Source of the DNA: Chamaea fasciata
Lineage: Eukaryota; Chordata; Aves; Passeriformes; Sylviidae
Direction of reading: 5' to 3'
NCBI GenBank assembly: GCA_029207755.1
Contig: JARCOQ010000005.1
Coordinates: 48,759,563 to 48,823,562, forward strand
DNA: 64,000 nucleotides
The notes under the pieces were generated by a model that was not told the DNA's origin, made no database searches, and worked only from the letters and a program-made list of their open reading frames with translations. Made by a program: the position numbers and the translations under genes. Numbering within the stretch: position 1 is the first letter of the stretch; every line of letters starts with the position of its first letter. Shown in pieces: positions 12,195 to 24,291 of this stretch.

Positions 12195-15100
12195 TCACCA
12201 ACCCTCCTCTTTGTAGATATTGTTCAGGTGGGTGCAGATTTCATTGGTCACCTTCTCAAAGGAAGCTTTGCTGTCTCTGCCAAATTTCTCCTCCATCAAT
12301 TGTAAGATAATGTCACAGATAACCTAAACAAGGAGAAGGGAAGAAACAAGCAGTGTGAACTTTTCTCCACATTAGAGGCATAAAGAACTTACATATTTTT
12401 AGTTGGGATTCTTGGAGGGCAGAAAGGGGTACAGGAACAATTCACAGCACATGACCGGCAGAGCTTGTAACAGGGCATGGAAAATAAGGTACATTATAGA
12501 ATTCCCAAAAAGTGTTGCTGGTGTTTTTAACTACCCTGTATCTAGTTAATGGTGACTGCACCTATCACTTAAGGATGGCTGTATAGGACTGATGTGCTTC
12601 ATCCATCCACTGCAATCCTTCTCCAGGCAAGGGACTGTCCCAAGTATTTAGAGGCCATGATGAGCCCCCTTGTTGGACATCTGTGGAATATATGGCTTGG
12701 GGGGTAAGTTTTTCCCTGATCTTTCCTGCTCGTTAGCTATCCAGCACCCTGTAGCAGAGTTCTTGCAGTCACTAGGTAGGTGGTATACTTTGAAATGCCA
12801 TCTCTTTTCCTGTGCAGCGTTTATTGTTTTGTGTGCATCTTTACCCTGAAAAAGTATTTTCAGCCAGAAATTATAACTTATTTTCCCACTCATTAAAAAC
12901 TGGGCCCACTGCTTTTGAAATCACCTTCATTTGGAAATAATCTTTGCCAGAAGGTGCCTCTTTTTGCTGTGTAAGGCAGACAAAATAGTTATAAATGCAC
13001 TCTGCTCGTGACCTTAGGTGGATCTGGGCAAATAATTTGATCCTGTATTTATTATTTCAGTTTGTTTAATGATGACAATGCTGTTGTCATTGTTGGTCAG
13101 TAACAGGTGGTTTAATTGTCCTAGAAAAGCCCAGCTCCTCTTACAAAATAGAAAATGCATCAGGGACTGAAGTCCAGTGTTAAACTGCTTTTCCGTATCT
13201 TGTTATTAAATGGCAGGTGGGGGAATTGTATTGCACTGAGAAAACCCTCCACAGCTCATGGGCAGCTGTGCAGTTCCCACCTGAGTACCACATCACCTGC
13301 CCACACCACAACTGCTGCCCAGCCATCTTCCCCACCAATGCCGGATCTCTCACTCCTGCCATCTTCCACCATCAACCATCTCACCTTCCATCATGTTCAT
13401 TCTCTGAGGCGTGTATATGTATTCCTAGGTACAAAGCCTATGTTCCTCAGTTCTACCCCTCAAAGGGGAAAATATGTCCTTGTCACAATTACACCCTTTG
13501 GAAAGAGGGCTGCTCACTCACCCTAAAGTTTTTGGGGTCAATCTTCAGCTGGGTGGCATGTTTCTTGCCTAGTGGGGTCACTATCCCAAGAAAAGCCTCA
13601 GAGTTGTCCAGGTGTTGCACCATGTCATTGATGGCACTGAAAACCTTCTTGCCATGGCACCTGACTTGATCTGACTGTTTCATCTCGTTGGCAGAGTCCA
13701 TGCCTTTGAAATGTGTGAAGTAGGACTTGGTGTCTGGGTGCTCGGTAAACATCCTGTTGAGGAATGAGAGACATCCTGACTTAAGGACCAAAGTATCAAC
13801 GCAGACACGACCACACATTCCAGGCCTTGCCTTATGCATTTATGTCCATTTTCCCCTTCTCTTTATTAGAACAGACAGTTCTGCATTCCCTGTTACTTTC
13901 TCCTTTGCCTTTGCACCTGTGCATAACCCCTGTGCACATAGCAGCCAGTCCTCTCTCCCTTGCCTCTCCCCAGGGTATTTCTTTTGCACATTCCACAAAA
14001 AAAACCTATAATGAACTCATTCCACTGCTTCTAAAGTTAATATATTCTGTGTTAACTCTGTGGTACTTTCACATAGAAGCGGGAGCACGTTCACATGGGG
14101 TGACTGTGACAGTTTAATATTCCCAAAGATGTTCTTTGGGACAGCAGATACGACCACTGTGATACTGGTGGGTGTTTTCATAGAGAAACCCTACCATTGG
14201 TTTTGTTAATTAAACCCTTCCTATAGTCCACTGCAAAGCTTTCATACTGCCTGTGATGGATTGTTGTTTGAGTATGGGGCACTCATTCCGTTTATGCAAA
14301 AGTAACAATTCAGTGTGTTTGAAATTACCTTTCATCAATTACAGTTATCTTGGTCAAACTCTTTGTTAAAAAGCAGTTTATTCTACTGGATAAACTGGTT
14401 ATCCACCTGAAATATCCATAGCAAATTCCACATTGCATTTTTGAGAGTCACAAAATGGTTGGGCTTGAAGGAACCTCTGGAGGTCATCTGGGTCAACACC
14501 ACTGGTCAAGCCAGTTGCCCAGGACCATGGCCAGATGGCTTTTGAGTATCTCCATGAATAGAGACTCAGCAACTTCTTTGGGCAACTTGTGCCAGTGCTC
14601 AGTAGCACTCAGAAGTAAAAAAAGCGTTTCCTGATGTTCAAGGGAACATCCTGTGTTTCAGTTTGGGCCCACTGACTCTAGTCCTGTCTCATGGTACCAC
14701 TGAGACAAGCCTGGCGCTGCCCTCTTTGCAGTCTCCCTTCAGGTTTTTATGTACACTTTGATGAGATTTCCTTGAGCTTTCTCTTCTCCAGGCTGAACAG
14801 TCATAGCTTTCTCTGCCTTTCTTTATTGGAGAGATAGTACAGTCCCCTCATCATTTTCCTGGTCCTTTGTTGGACTCCTTCCAGTATGGCCATGTCTCTC
14901 TTGTCCTGGGAAGCCCTGGAACTTCTCCACAGGCAGGTCTGTAGCTGTAGGACACTAAAACAAAACCTTCTAGAGTAAATTACCGCAGGGAGGCAAGCTA
15001 CTGGATGCTACTAACATTTTATGGCTGCATTTCTGACCCTAATTGTGCTCAGGCTGTGTAGCCTGTAGAAGGAAAGAACACCATGTAAGGCTTCGTGAGG

Positions 15101-15753
15101 GTAATCCAGGCACGAGGTGTGATATACAAGAAAGCTGGAGGGGGAGGGGTAATGGTCTGATAACCAGAAATAGTATTCGAACTGATCTCTGCTTATGGAG
15201 ATGATGTAAGTCCCAGATGAGAGTGGAATATGTGAAAGGTGAACAGAAGAGAGGGAAACAGGATGGAAACTAGGAGAGGAAAGTCCCCAGAATGGGTATA
15301 ATACAGTGGAACAGATGGACTGAGGCTGAAGGAGAATCAGAAGTGAAATACTGAGTTTAAAAGAAGTATTAAAAGAGTTTAGAGGTAAAGAGGAAGAGGG
15401 AAATAAGGCCCATGTTTTGTTCCCATTCTTTCATACCACACTTTCTTTTCTTTACCTTACGTGGGTAAAGATATTGTTCTTGTCTCTTCTTCTTTTCCCA
15501 CCCACTTACCCCTTTCTTTTTATTTTTCCTTGTGTGGATTGCTCCTCTTCCTAGCAAGGGCTGCATGAAAATCAAGACACGCTCCTAGGCAGCAAATCCA
15601 TCCTTGCTGTTCCTCCTTCACCCCTCCAGGGCAGCAGTTGGATGGGTTCTTTCCTTACCTGATCAACACAGCTGTCCCATTGTCCTCAGCATCCACATAT
15701 ATCTTCTCCCAGGCGCCACGGGCACTTTGCACCTCTGCTTCAGAGAGCGACAT
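12195..15753 (-). CDS. GbE: Globin E (eye globin), three exons, intact
   Basis: This is a heme-binding respiratory globin; in chicken, globin E is known as a retina-enriched oxygen-binding protein. Exons on the minus strand are 15753-15659, 13753-13522 and 12323-12195, with GT-AG introns at the two classical globin positions (B12.2 and G7.0). Spliced, they encode 151 residues starting MSLSEAEVQSARGAWEKIYV and ending HLNNIYKEEGW. Key residues are present: Phe44 (CD1) in YFTHFKGM, distal His65 (E7) in VRCHGKKV and proximal His97 (F8) in LGKKHATQLK. There is no stop or frameshift. A CR1 sits in the first intron. It could be confused with cytoglobin or myoglobin, but the FTEHPDTKSYFTHFKGMDS block fits globin E. 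Mammals have lost this gene, which supports a sauropsid source. Confidence 0.93.
14440..14960 (-). mobile_element. CR1 LINE, 5'-truncated, in globin E intron 1
   Basis: The plus strand begins with CACAAAATGGTTGGGCTTGA and GAACCTCTGGAGGTCATCTG, the reverse complement of a CR1 3' end. Further typical pieces follow, such as CTCTTCTCCAGGCTGAACAG. It lies in the same orientation as globin E, within intron 1 (13754-15658). Confidence 0.88.
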
Positions 15754-15845
15754 GGTGGAGGAGATGTTGGCAATGGATGGTGCAGCAGGAGGGAGAAGGA
15801 CAGGGAGGTCCTGGCAGGGTCTTTCTGCTCCAGTTCTCTCCTCAG

Positions 15846-15960
15846 GGCTCTCTAAATACTGCCCTGGGGATTTAAGAGATCTTGAAGGGTCTCTTTGTCT
15901 CTGTTCCCCTCAGTCACATTTCTGCAGGTTTTAGAGCTACTTAATCACTTTTAATCAGGA
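15846..15960 (-). promoter_or_regulatory. Globin E upstream region: TATA-like element and paired TAATCA motifs
   Basis: On the minus strand, a TATTTAGAG TATA-like sequence lies near 15848-15858, about 100 bp upstream of the globin E ATG. On the plus strand, TAATCA occurs at 15942-15947 and 15952-15957, exactly 10 bp apart and about 190-205 bp upstream. TAATC cores are bound by OTX/CRX-class K50 homeodomain proteins. Since globin E is retinal, this is a plausible photoreceptor control site, but the function is inferred. Confidence 0.35.
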
Positions 15961-17070
15961 AAGAAACCAACCACATGAGGAGGAAGACTAGCCCTGTAGT
16001 CGTAGGTCAGGTGCCAAAGCAAAGGTCTCACTGTCTGAGGAGAGAAGGGAATAAAGGCAGTTTTCAGCAGGGAAAAAACCAATCAGTTCTCTTCCCCTCT
16101 GGCCCCTGCAAAAGCCAGTGCTTGGCTCCTCCTTCCTGAAGGTGATCCTTGCCCGAGCACTAATTTTCCTGGTTTTCTCCCAGCTGCTGTGCTGAAGGCA
16201 CTGTGGTGCCTTGCCATCCCCTCTCCCTGGCACTCTGGTCTTTCAGTCAAAGATCTTGTTTCTAGCTCCAGCACCTTCTTCAGTCCTGCCTTCACACCAC
16301 GGTCACTGCTTTCCCCGCAGTCCTCTAGTTTAACAGGGGCCCACCCCACAGTTGCTCCCAGCCTTGGTCCCATGAAGCTGGCAGGCTTCGCCAGCCGAAA
16401 GTGACGGCATTGCCGGGATGGTGATGGCAGCGTGGCAGCATCCATGGCCATAATGCCCTGCAAAGCCACTTCATTTCAGCACTGGAGGTAAATAGTGCAG
16501 TACAGCCAGGCCAGGAGCACAGGCATCTCACTTTCCTAATCCTCTTGCCTTGTAGCTGGGATCTCTGTCCTATCTCTGAACCCTTGCTGCCTGGGAGAGA
16601 GATAAAGGGGTGGAAGAAGGGCCAGGGTGGAGCTGCAGGCAGCATCTCTGAACTTCTTATAGTCACAGTCACTTGGAACTAGAGGCAAAAAGTTTTTGTG
16701 GATTATCCATGCAGTGCCTGTGCTTAACCTCTGGCAGGAATGTTCTGGTTAAGTCCAGGGCACACACACCAAGTAAGGGCTAAGGGGCTTGAGAAACTGC
16801 TCCTGAATGCTGAGGGCAGACAAAACCTCATATTGTTTGGGATGGTTTAGAGGAGGGAAGGAACAGGTGTGAGGGGAAAATATGCAGCATGTCAAGAAAA
16901 ACCAGCCTGATACCCCGGGGCAGAAGGAAAGTGCTGGCTGCAAATTCACAGAGACCAACTGATCTTGGTGGGGTTGTGTCCCACTGCTGCAGAGGGAGGC
17001 CTCAAATGACTTCACTGAAATCTGTCCCCTCTTGCCTCCCTCTCCCTTTTTTTACCACAAAACAAAGAAA
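15961..17070. other. Intergenic sequence, no gene seen
   Basis: Open frames of up to 128 codons overlap on both strands near 16.0-16.7 kb without splice logic or family resemblance. Confidence 0.45.
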
Positions 17071-17074
17071 GAGC

Positions 17075-17256
17075 AGTCTGATAGAAACCTGCAAAGCAGT
17101 TGTGGGTGCCCCATCCCTGGAAGAGTTCAAGGCCAGGCTGGAGAGGGCTTTGAGCTACTTGGTCTAGTAGAAGGTGTCCCTGCCCATTGGCAGAAGGGCT
17201 GGAACTGGATGATCTTTAAAGTCCCTTCCAATCCAAAACATTCTATGATTCCCTAG
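17075..17256 (+). mobile_element. CR1 LINE 3' end
   Basis: This reads GGGTGCCCCATCCCTGGAAG, then TTCAAGGCCAGGCTGGA, GTGTCCCTGCCCAT, GGAACTGGATGATCTTTAA and AAAACATTCTATGATTC. It is a textbook CR1 3' terminus in plus orientation, about 180 bp. Confidence 0.93.
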
Positions 17257-20200
17257 GAGACTTCTCTGCTCTCCCTCATTCTCCTTTGGAACATTGCAGT
17301 ATGAACATGCTCCATTCCTTGATATAGTCAGACATCCTGTCATGGGCCAAAAAATACCTATTTTGAGGTTGAGAAATTTCAATCTAATTAATTTATTGCC
17401 AAGTAACAAACCAACTAACCAACACTTCCCCCTGTCCTGTTTCCCCACCCCATGCTGCAGGTTACAACCAGACCCTTTGGTGAGACCATGGGTGGTGCAG
17501 AAGCTGGGGTTGGTGCATGGGGTCCCTTGCTTTTTCTGCTCCTTGTGTCCTACTCAATTGCTCCAGCATGGGCTCTTCCACTGGTCATCATCCCATTGGA
17601 TGCTGTACCTGCTCTGGACTTCTCTCTCCCTTTTCAGTATTCCTTGCCCTTTCTTAAACATGTTTCCATGGAGGCACCCTAATCTTGCTTGGTTGGTCCA
17701 GTTCTGGGGCGCAATGGGTCAGGTTTTTTTGGGACCAAGCCAGGTGTCAGCAGCACAGGGCAATCCCTGACCAGACAAAGCAATGACATCTTCCTTCAAG
17801 CATGTCACCATGCTCTCTGTGACATGCTTTTCTATTCTTCCATCTTCTGGTGTTACTGTTATGGAAAATTATCTTCTATTTTCTCCTTGCATGATTTGTC
17901 AAGTCCTTGTAAGATGAACACCATAATCCCTCATAAAATGTTGACATCACTAACAGGGCTATACACATCTAGGCTACATCTCAGCAATCTCTAGAAATTG
18001 AAACAAAAAAGCTCCAGAAACCTATTTATTTTGGCCTGGAAATGGAAGAGGTATGAAAAATGTGCTGTTTAATCATGAAGTCATTGGTGACACCTCCCCA
18101 CACGTGGTCAAGAGGATGAGTGCTTGGTTTATTTCTTTTTCTTCTGCCGTGGTTTATTATGCCAAAGGAAGCAAATCATCCCAATCACGATTTCTATTGC
18201 ATGAAGAGAGATATTTTCTAATATGGGGTGAAGCTCCTCAGGATGTTATCCCTAAGAAGAAAATCTGGTGTGCAAAAGCAAATCAACACATTGAGTCAAG
18301 ACATGATTTTATTACAAATCTGAAGAATAGGGTGCCAGGTGAGGCCAGGACTTTTCCAGCCTTTTGCAAAACAAGCAGAGTCCTTTTTACAAAAAGGTAA
18401 CCAAAAAAGAATCATACAGAAACAGGAGATTGGTCACTCATGCTTGTGTAGCACAATTTTTAATCTGCATGTGCTGATCTTAATCCAGTTCATTATCCTA
18501 TCATTTCCACATACAAATTCCCCTGGGAATGTGTTCTTTAACATCATAATCATCCAAGGTAACTTGAAGTTGTCTTTACATCTTGTCACATGTTGCTAAG
18601 TTATTGTTGAATCTTATTTTGTTAAACCTCAGTTGCAGTTTCTGCTTGAATCTATTTGAACCATTACTTGTCAAGGACAAAAGGATTTACAGCATTCTGT
18701 TCCTGGGGTCTCTTCACGGTTCCATTGCTCCAGCATCCCATGGTCATGGTTTCAAGACTAACTTATAGTTACTGTGAACTTTTTGTGAATCTTTAATTTT
18801 CTCTGACATCAAGCAGGTGGGGTCAGGCCAGGGAGCCAGATGGCGCTGGGAAATCTGGAGCAGAAAGTATAGCCATGGTGTTTGGGCTGTGGCCAAGCTG
18901 TTCCTTTCTCTATCCCCAGCTAGGGGAGAAGAGGATGTGCCTCCCACTTCGCTGCCAGGAAATGGTGTCAGCACTGCATACTGGGGGTTGCTTTCTCTCG
19001 GTTTCCAAGAAATTACATGCTTTAGGCAGAAGATTTAGGCAAGATCCAGCCACAGAAATGGCACCTTCTATTCACCCAGCCATTTAGGATCCAGCAGCCA
19101 TCACACCTCTAGGGCTCATCAATGTCCTACTTACAGCCACTGCAAACCTCACTGTCTTTTCTTATCCTTGAAACTTGGGGATCTGTGATTCTGTGATTTT
19201 TAGCATAAACAACCCACACTATTTATTGTTCAATGGGGTTAATCCCCAGTTCAGCACGCACACCCGTTTCAGAGGATGGCTGTCAGGGGCTCAGCAGCTG
19301 TAACTCTTATCTTCCCAACACCCGTGGTAGTGTCAGGCTGAGGGTAGAGCCCCCTATATTGCCAGGTTTCAGGGATGTTTAGCGCGAGACCTTGACATGC
19401 AGTGCTGCTTTCACAGTAAGGACAAACACCTGCATCTGCTCATGCTCAGTGTCTGAGGTTATCAACATAATCAGTTCATCAAAACAAACAAAACTAGGAG
19501 CTGCAGTCACAACTGTTGATGTCAATGTCTGGATTCCAAAGCCCACCTAGCACATGGGTGGGAAAGGCTTTCCCTGCTGCCACTTTCCCAGAGCGTACTT
19601 CTCTCTCCCATTCCAGGGCATTGGTGGGCTCAGGTGGAGCTATGTCGGGCTTTCCACTGGTGAAAATACCAAATGCAAAGGGTAAGAAAAAAGCAGGACT
19701 GCTCAGCTTCTTAGGACCTAGTCCCCAGAATGGCCCTTACAAAGTGTACAGAGTGGTACCCCTGACATGGTAGAAATGCACACAGGTGTCGGCTATGAAT
19801 ATTTGTATTGCATGCATAACATTTTAAAGGTGAAAGCAAAGGTAGTAATTCGAAAATCATTCCACTTTTATTTATCATAAGGCAAAACATATATGCAGAT
19901 TAGTATGAATGCTGCTCTCATGATTAACAACATTCAGTACATGGCCAGCAGTGACTCTAACATGATCATTCAACTAATAAGGATGACAGTGCTGAGTTTT
20001 CTTGTACTGTATCCAGCTAACCAAAAATTTGCATTGGTGGAAGCTGGTGTTCAGCAGAGAAACTTTACATCCTTAGTGAAGGGGAAGAAACCCAACTGCA
20101 CAAACCCCAGCCCACCCCTTACCCCCTGAACCACCAGTGTTTTATCAGTGTCTGGACGCAAACCACACATCAGCATAAGGGTCGCTACGAAGAAAGTTAA

Positions 20201-21000
20201 GTACACCTCAGCCAGACACACCACACTGCTGGACTGCATCCTTTTCTTGGACAAATTTAGGCCCATGAAGTCTACACTGTGCTGAACTTTTGCACAGGTG
20301 CTGCAGGCAGGAGGAAAGAAGTCAGCTTTTAGACATATAGAAAATATCAGAGAGTACCCAAAGCTGGACAGAGTCATCAGGCAGCAAGCATATGCACTAT
20401 TCATATCTGTAAAGTTACAATCTGGCATTCATATCTACCCAATTAATGAGATCAAACCACCCAATCATTTAATGGAAGCAACACTCCTACAGGTTTTGGA
20501 CACAAGCCCCTAGACTGGTTCACTCAACTCTCTCATCTGGGACACTGGAGCTTTAATTACACATAGATTATATAAATTATATTCTGAAGAAAACAAATAC
20601 ACTGAATGTCAGCCCCAGCAGAATTACACCTGGACTCCAGATATAGTGACCTGATGTCAGAGAAAGAGAAGACATAGTTGCAAGAAGACATCAGGCTAAA
20701 ATAAACAGCTATGGGGTGCTTTATGTGGAAGTTAGACACCAGTCCAGAGGCTTTGCATCAAACACTTGTAGGTCAAGATGACTGTGTTGGTGGTATGGAC
20801 TATTGTGTACAGAGATGCAAGCTAGAAGGACATGATATAAAGAAGCAGAAAAACTGGTTGCCAGATACAAGAGAAAATGAGGCGTTTGACTGAAAGGGTG
20901 GTTGGTGAGGAATGGAAGGAACCAGAGAATCAGACTAGTACTTTTCCTGTGTAAATAGAAAGTTGCATGAGGAACTTATTGGTACAATTGTATCCTCTAT
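17257..21000. other. Intergenic sequence, no gene seen
   Basis: No recognisable exon. A possible CR1-like tail (GATTCTGTGATT) ends near 19200. Open frames at 17294-17770 and 20051-20428 have no matching family features. Confidence 0.45.
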
Positions 21001-21006
21001 TGTAGA

Positions 21007-21060
21007 AGTCATAGAACTGTTAAAATCATAACGGTTGGAAAAGACATCTAAAATCTGTTC
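21007..21060 (-). mobile_element. Short CR1 3' tail fragment
   Basis: The plus strand reads AAAATCATAACGGTTGGAAA and AGACATCTAAAATC, resembling the reverse complement of a CR1 3' tail. It adjoins the end of the HSPA12-like pseudogene. Confidence 0.55.
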
Positions 21061-21061
21061 A

Positions 21062-23167
21062 AAATGAGGAGTATTTGTAAGATAAAAAATTCATTATAAC
21101 TGTTTGACTTTTTTGGGAAGTAACATCGGTACATGTGGCTTTAAATTCCGTGAGCCCAAATTTAATCTCCATCTTCAGCCTGCAATGTCTCCCCAGCCAC
21201 GTGTCTGGTGATGGCACTACACAGAAGCCAAGCTGTTCCATCCCTTCCTCATCTACGTACCAAGGATTCTGGGTTTTTGTACAATAGAAAGCAAAGACTA
21301 GCTTTGTTTGATCTGGTTCTATTGGATAGAAATCACAATGCAACTTCATGTGTATTCACTGACTCCCCAATTTCCACCAGTTTCTGGAAGAGAACTGTGC
21401 AATATAGTCACCAGTTTTTGAGACCTTCTGTTTACAGGCATCATGGAGAGCAGCATTCAATTTCTGAGATACTTCTAAGCCATATGTCCTACAGCTGGTT
21501 CTTGAGGTAATGATGTGTGGATTAACTCCAAATAAAACAGCCCCTTTTGCAATGGCTGCCTGGGCCCCCAAGGGACAAAGGATGTGACACTTGCTGCTAA
21601 AGGCCTAGCTGAATGCCACTCGCAGGATGATGCTGGATGCAAAGCCTCCCCCAAGTAAAATGTACTGGACTTTGTCCATCTCAGGTTTGCAAATGACTTC
21701 CCTCAAAGCACAAATGACATGGTTGATACTGTAGTCAAAAAGCTCTTCATTTTCTCATACGTAATCATGATTGTCCCATCAAACCACACAGTTCCTGCTG
21801 CTTTTTTGAAGAACTGGGAGATGTCCTTCTTGGACTCTGCCACTCTGGTCAGGTTGTAGTAGCAACATATGTAGACTGCCTCCCTGGTAGCAGAGCATTT
21901 CTGTAGGCTGAAGTTGTACATCATATTTTGTAATTTGGTAGGATGGTTCTTTACATATTCATCCCATATGCCATCATCAAATATTTCCTTGAGGAAATTG
22001 GTGAAGTTTTCACCCACTCTGTTGCCTCCCCATCCAACTCCAGTTGTTTTGTGTAGCTCAGGTAATCTCATGTACTGTGATGTCTACTGTGCCACACACA
22101 CACACACACACAGACAGAGACTCAAATTAATTGTGCTGTTTGCTTTAAAGTACATGATTTTCCACAGAATTTAGTCTTATCTTCTAAACTCCTGATTCAC
22201 AGATATGCTTTTCTGCTGCTTTCTTTCCTCATCCTCACTCTTCTGCTATTGCCTGTACATCTCTAGATTTCTTAAATTTATGCACTTTTGTTTAAAAGCC
22301 TGGTCTCCTGAGGCTCCTACAGTTATTTCTGATAAGAGCTGGATGCTCTGACTTGCTCACTGAACAAGCTGATCTTCTGTCTGATCACAAACTGAGCCTG
22401 GCCTCCTCACACAGGTGGTTGACTCCTGAGCAGTGGTGAGAAAACTCTCAGGAACCTGTGGTCCTCTTGATGCCTTTTCGGTATTTGTTCACAACCGCCA
22501 GACTGCTCTTGGCAGAAAATTCACATCACAACAAAAAATCTCAGGAATCTAAGGAAATTACTGAAAAGCACTTATCAAAGATTCTTAATGATTTACTCTC
22601 CAGTAAATAAATGGTAGCTCATCTCTTTGGTCACTTCACTGGGGACTAACTACAGCTGCTTCTGGAGAGGAGGCTGTGAGCTCAGGCTACACAAGAGCAC
22701 GTGGTGCATGCCAGTGGCTGATGCTGGGACACCGTGCTGGCTGATCTGGTGGGAGCACAGGACCTCATGTTGTGATTGTCTGGCCTGAAGAGCACTGCAC
22801 TGTGAGACACAATCCTCCTAGTTCTCTCCTCCTATTTTTCTGCCTGCTCACAGGATCTCATTAGGTGAGAAATAAACATTAAAAAAAAACATGACAAACA
22901 GTAGTGGAGTCCAAGCTCTGGGACCTTTGGCCATATTGTGAAATAGCCATGCACCACGCCCAGCAAAGATGGTACCTGTTAAAAAGGGAAAACTTTACCT
23001 CCACAGTCAACGACAATATACTGGATCCCAGGGGAGTCTTCAAACTTCTTGCCAGTGCTGTCTGCCATAAACCCTCCCTGTGGAAGCTGCTTGCACCACT
23101 GCTATGCAGCTCCTGGCTCCAAGGCAATGATCAGGTTCCTAGGGAGCATGTCAGAGATAATTCCTGC
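21062..23167 (-). pseudogene. HSPA12A/B-like (Hsp70 family member 12) pseudogene
   Basis: Two adjacent exons of an HSPA12-type Hsp70 ATPase are readable on the minus strand. The first, 23167-22999, gives NLIIALEPGAA, then an in-frame TAG, then QWCKQLPQGGF and IQYIVVDCGG, ending at a GT donor. The second starts at 22086 after an AG acceptor downstream of a (TG)n run. It reads VDITVHEI, shifts frame, then gives LPELHKTTGVGWGG and FTNFLKEIFDDG. Further on come VQYILLGGGFAS, another stop, GAQAAIAKGAVLFGVNP and SRTSCRTYG. One more stop after NWWKLGSQ precedes CDFYPIEPDQTKLVFAFYC. Stops and a frameshift at conserved positions, with the intron kept, mark a decayed non-processed copy. N-terminal exons (ATP-binding start) were not found. 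Recent loss is likely, because long stretches still read through. Confidence 0.85.
22093..22112. repeat. (CA)n microsatellite
   Basis: About ten CA units in the intron of the HSPA12-like pseudogene, directly upstream (minus strand) of its splice acceptor. Confidence 0.9.
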
Positions 23168-23879
23168 CTAAAATCACAGAAGAGAGAAATTACATTTGTA
23201 CCATCTTTTCTACAACTTCCACAAAAAGAAAGAACTACCATAGTTGGGTTTTCATACCTTTTAAAATATTGCAGACTCAGATGAGTAATGCATTAATATT
23301 TCGGTTTTCCAGGCTGTAGAAGGTAAATGACAGGTAAGTTGTCCAGTACAGGCAAGTAGAAGTTTCAGCATGACGCTGAGCCAACTGCCATGTGATTATA
23401 CACATGGCAAGTATAATACTACACATATGGCAAGCTGCCATGTTCTATTTGTTACCTGCTTAGAAAATTTTTAGTCTAATTTTTTTTTTTGTAGCTCCCT
23501 GAGTCTGTCTGGTCCTATGCTGTGCATCAGTTTTCTCTCTGAAGCTCATCACTTCTGCATCTCCTCATGTGTGTCCTTTCCTCTGATTTTTGTCTCCTTA
23601 ATAACATTTTTGCTAGGCTAAAATACTCACGTTGCAAGGCCTTATATTTCAAAGACTGATTTAAAAATCTTCAGAAGGCTAAAAGGCCTAGGGTGCAGTA
23701 GTCCTGAAACAGTAAACAAACTGCTTAAATCGGAGGATTTTCAACCTCTCACTACAAACCAGGTACTTCCTCCATTAGCAACAAAGATCCACAGATTGCC
23801 AATGTGCAGTGTCTCTGTGCATCAAATTCCCCTATTGCCAGACTCTCACATATCCTGGTGCAAAGGACAACATCTAGCC

Positions 23880-24285
23880 TGTTGCAGACAGGTGGAGATA
23901 TTAAAAAAGGAAGTCCTTATAAAATATGTTTTAGGCCCTGCTACAAGCTACTTCTAGTAGCTTGTAAGTTCCCATAAAGAAAAATTATAAGAATGAATGC
24001 AACAACCTATTCTCAGAGAGGAAAAATAAGTTTGCACCTGCATAAACAATGAATCTGTCCCATGAGAATCAGTGAAGAAAATACGTAAACACATCTAGAG
24101 AGAGAAAATTTGGTAGACATATACAATAGCCCTTACCAACCAATGAACTGAATTTTACTGTATTGCTGACCAATTAGGTTTAACACAGTGCTTTCTAATA
24201 TTTCCTATAAATATGAGCTTTGTGAACAAAGAATTTGTATTTCTGCATGAGAAAACTGAGTCCCGTCAGCTTATTTATTCCAACA
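23880..24285 (+). mobile_element. Solo LTR of an endogenous retrovirus (ERVL-like)
   Basis: This 406-bp element starts TGTTGCAGAC and ends TTCCAACA, giving 5-bp inverted ends (TGTTG/CAACA). The flanks CTAGCC (23874-23879) and TTAGCC (24286-24291) match at five of six bases and look like a target-site duplication. Inside are CCAAT-type motifs near 24130-24175 and a TATAAATATGAG box near 24205, as expected for an LTR promoter in plus orientation. No gag, pol or env sequence adjoins it, so it is a recombined solo LTR. The family name is a guess from structure. Confidence 0.72.
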
Positions 24286-24291
24286 TTAGCC

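Noticed and set aside
22093..22112. CRISPR-like or tandem array
   Set aside because: Simple CA microsatellite in a vertebrate intron; no spacers.
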